Assembly: GCA_963773605.1 (NCBI GenBank)
Contig: CAVZBT010000006.1
Location: 502,800-566,799 of the forward strand
DNA length: 64,000 nucleotides
From: CAVZBT01 sp963773605
Lineage (GTDB): Bacteria > Acidobacteriota > UBA6911
Direction of reading: 5' to 3'
Position 1 is the first letter of the stretch; each line of letters opens with the position of its first letter. Below the pieces are notes generated by a model that saw only the letters and a program-made list of their open reading frames with translations, made no database searches and was not told the origin of the DNA. Made by a program: the position numbers and the translations under genes. This document shows positions 63,322-64,000 of this stretch, in pieces.

Positions 63322-64000
63322 TCACCCCGTCGGTACGGTCCAGTGCCGTTTCAGTGTCGTCGAACTCGAGCCCGTGCCGGCCCGCGAAATCGATCAGCGA
63401 ATCGAGGTGCGCGTCCGGGTGAATCGTGTGCGGCGAAGTCACCGCGAATGCCGCAAGCAGCACGGCCAGATCGAGCGCGCTCGCCAGCGGCCGTTCGGAA
63501 AGCGCGCGGCGCGGCGCACCCGGGAGTATGAACGGGATGCCGGCGGCGGTCCCGGCGAGCAGGCCGCCGAGGAGAGCATCTCCGGCCCCCGCGGTGCTGG
63601 CCACGGGAACCGGCAGGGCAGGACAGTGCTCCCAAGTCCCGCGCTCGCAGCCGAACGCGCCGTTTTTGCCGGCGGTGACGACAATCCGGATCCCTGGGTT
63701 GTGCCCGGCCAGCGCCTGCCGGCAGCTCTCCAGGAATGGTTCCGGCGCCTCCGCATGGAATTTTCCGCCGAACGACGACGCTTCATCCTCGTTCAGCGCG
63801 GCGAGATCCAGCATTTCGAACATCCCCGCGGCGCGCGCCGCAGGGATTTCGGCGCGGGCGAACGAGGCGGCCCGGAACGCCCCGTGACGGCTCGCAGTCT
63901 CCAGCAGCCGCTTTCTCGACTCCAGCGGCACTTCGGGGGCGCAGAGCGCGAGGTAACCTCCGTCGAGGGACGCCAGGAACCGGGCTGCCGGGGATCCGCC
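63322..64000 (-). CDS. PfkB-family carbohydrate kinase, C-terminal part
   Basis: The 5' end lies beyond the window. The visible 225 residues include LNEDEASSFGGKFHAEAPEP, IRIVVTAGKNGAFGCERGTW and VASTAGAGDALLGGLLAG, the PfkB anion-hole and catalytic aspartate motif (GAGDxxxGG), then TSPHTIHPDAHLDSLIDFA near the end. It phosphorylates a sugar or nucleoside. In the raw sequence the frame runs without a stop into the M20 gene. A single extra base near 63360 would place a TGA at 63322-63324, 5 bases before the M20 ATG, which I think is the true end. Confidence 0.8.

Overview
The window is a strongly GC-rich bacterial contig, probably from an anaerobic or facultative member of the Acidobacteriota. 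That placement is an inference. It rests on the mix of secreted sugar-active enzymes, DUF5107/TPR, DUF5666, malectin, sulfatase-TPR and PspC proteins, and on a hydrogenase of a kind known from fermentative bacteria. There are no rRNA genes, complete tRNA genes or CRISPR arrays.

The left end (1-8645) holds one long hydrogenase operon. Its order is a GHKL ATPase fragment, a NuoE/HndA-type subunit, an HndB-type [2Fe-2S] protein, a NuoF-type NADH/FMN subunit, a large HdrA-like iron-sulfur protein with a NuoG-like N-terminus, and MvhD, MvhG and MvhA, followed by a hydrogenase maturation protease. The NAD-side genes resemble those of electron-bifurcating [FeFe] hydrogenases, but the catalytic core is a group 3c-like [NiFe] hydrogenase. 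The predicted role is reversible coupling of H2, NAD(H) and a low-potential carrier.

8.7-36.2 kb holds metabolism and secreted proteins: folD, a GMC oxidoreductase, L-fucose isomerase with a sugar kinase, a PIN/Phd toxin-antitoxin pair, cysK-cysE, a GNAT protein, a PHP phosphatase, a C45 hydrolase, trpB (TrpB2 type), a Gfo/Idh/MocA protein, a GH16-like enzyme, an MttB-family methyltransferase, malectin, a sulfatase-like/TPR lipoprotein, a POT transporter, a DUF5666 protein, and a FAH-family dehydratase beside an aldehyde dehydrogenase (a Weimberg-type end module).

36.2-43.3 kb holds DUF4091 remnants, a GH29 alpha-L-fucosidase, an EgtB-like protein, a Fur-family regulator with a candidate autoregulatory operator, and a TonB-dependent siderophore receptor. 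43.3-47.06 kb is a small accessory patch: a truncated helicase remnant, ORF6N and Mrr-N genes, a tRNA 3' fragment that looks like an att scar, an orphan membrane protein, and a hicBA pair whose hicB has an amber codon.

47.07-64 kb holds two MacB-type permeases with an adaptor, a UroD-family protein, a very large GH42-like protein, and a minus-strand catabolic operon: PfkB kinase, M20 peptidase, amidohydrolase, DUF5107/TPR protein.

Two things cut across the window. First, dozens of reading-frame breaks are almost all single-base insertions, packed into patches (1.8-8.0, 36.3-38.4, 43.4-44.7, 47.7-49.3, 51.8-55.0, 60.1-63.3 kb) while the genes between them are clean. This looks like residual consensus error rather than gene decay. 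Second, two families of GC-rich palindromic intergenic repeats (called R1 and R2 here) recur between genes and sometimes run into gene ends.
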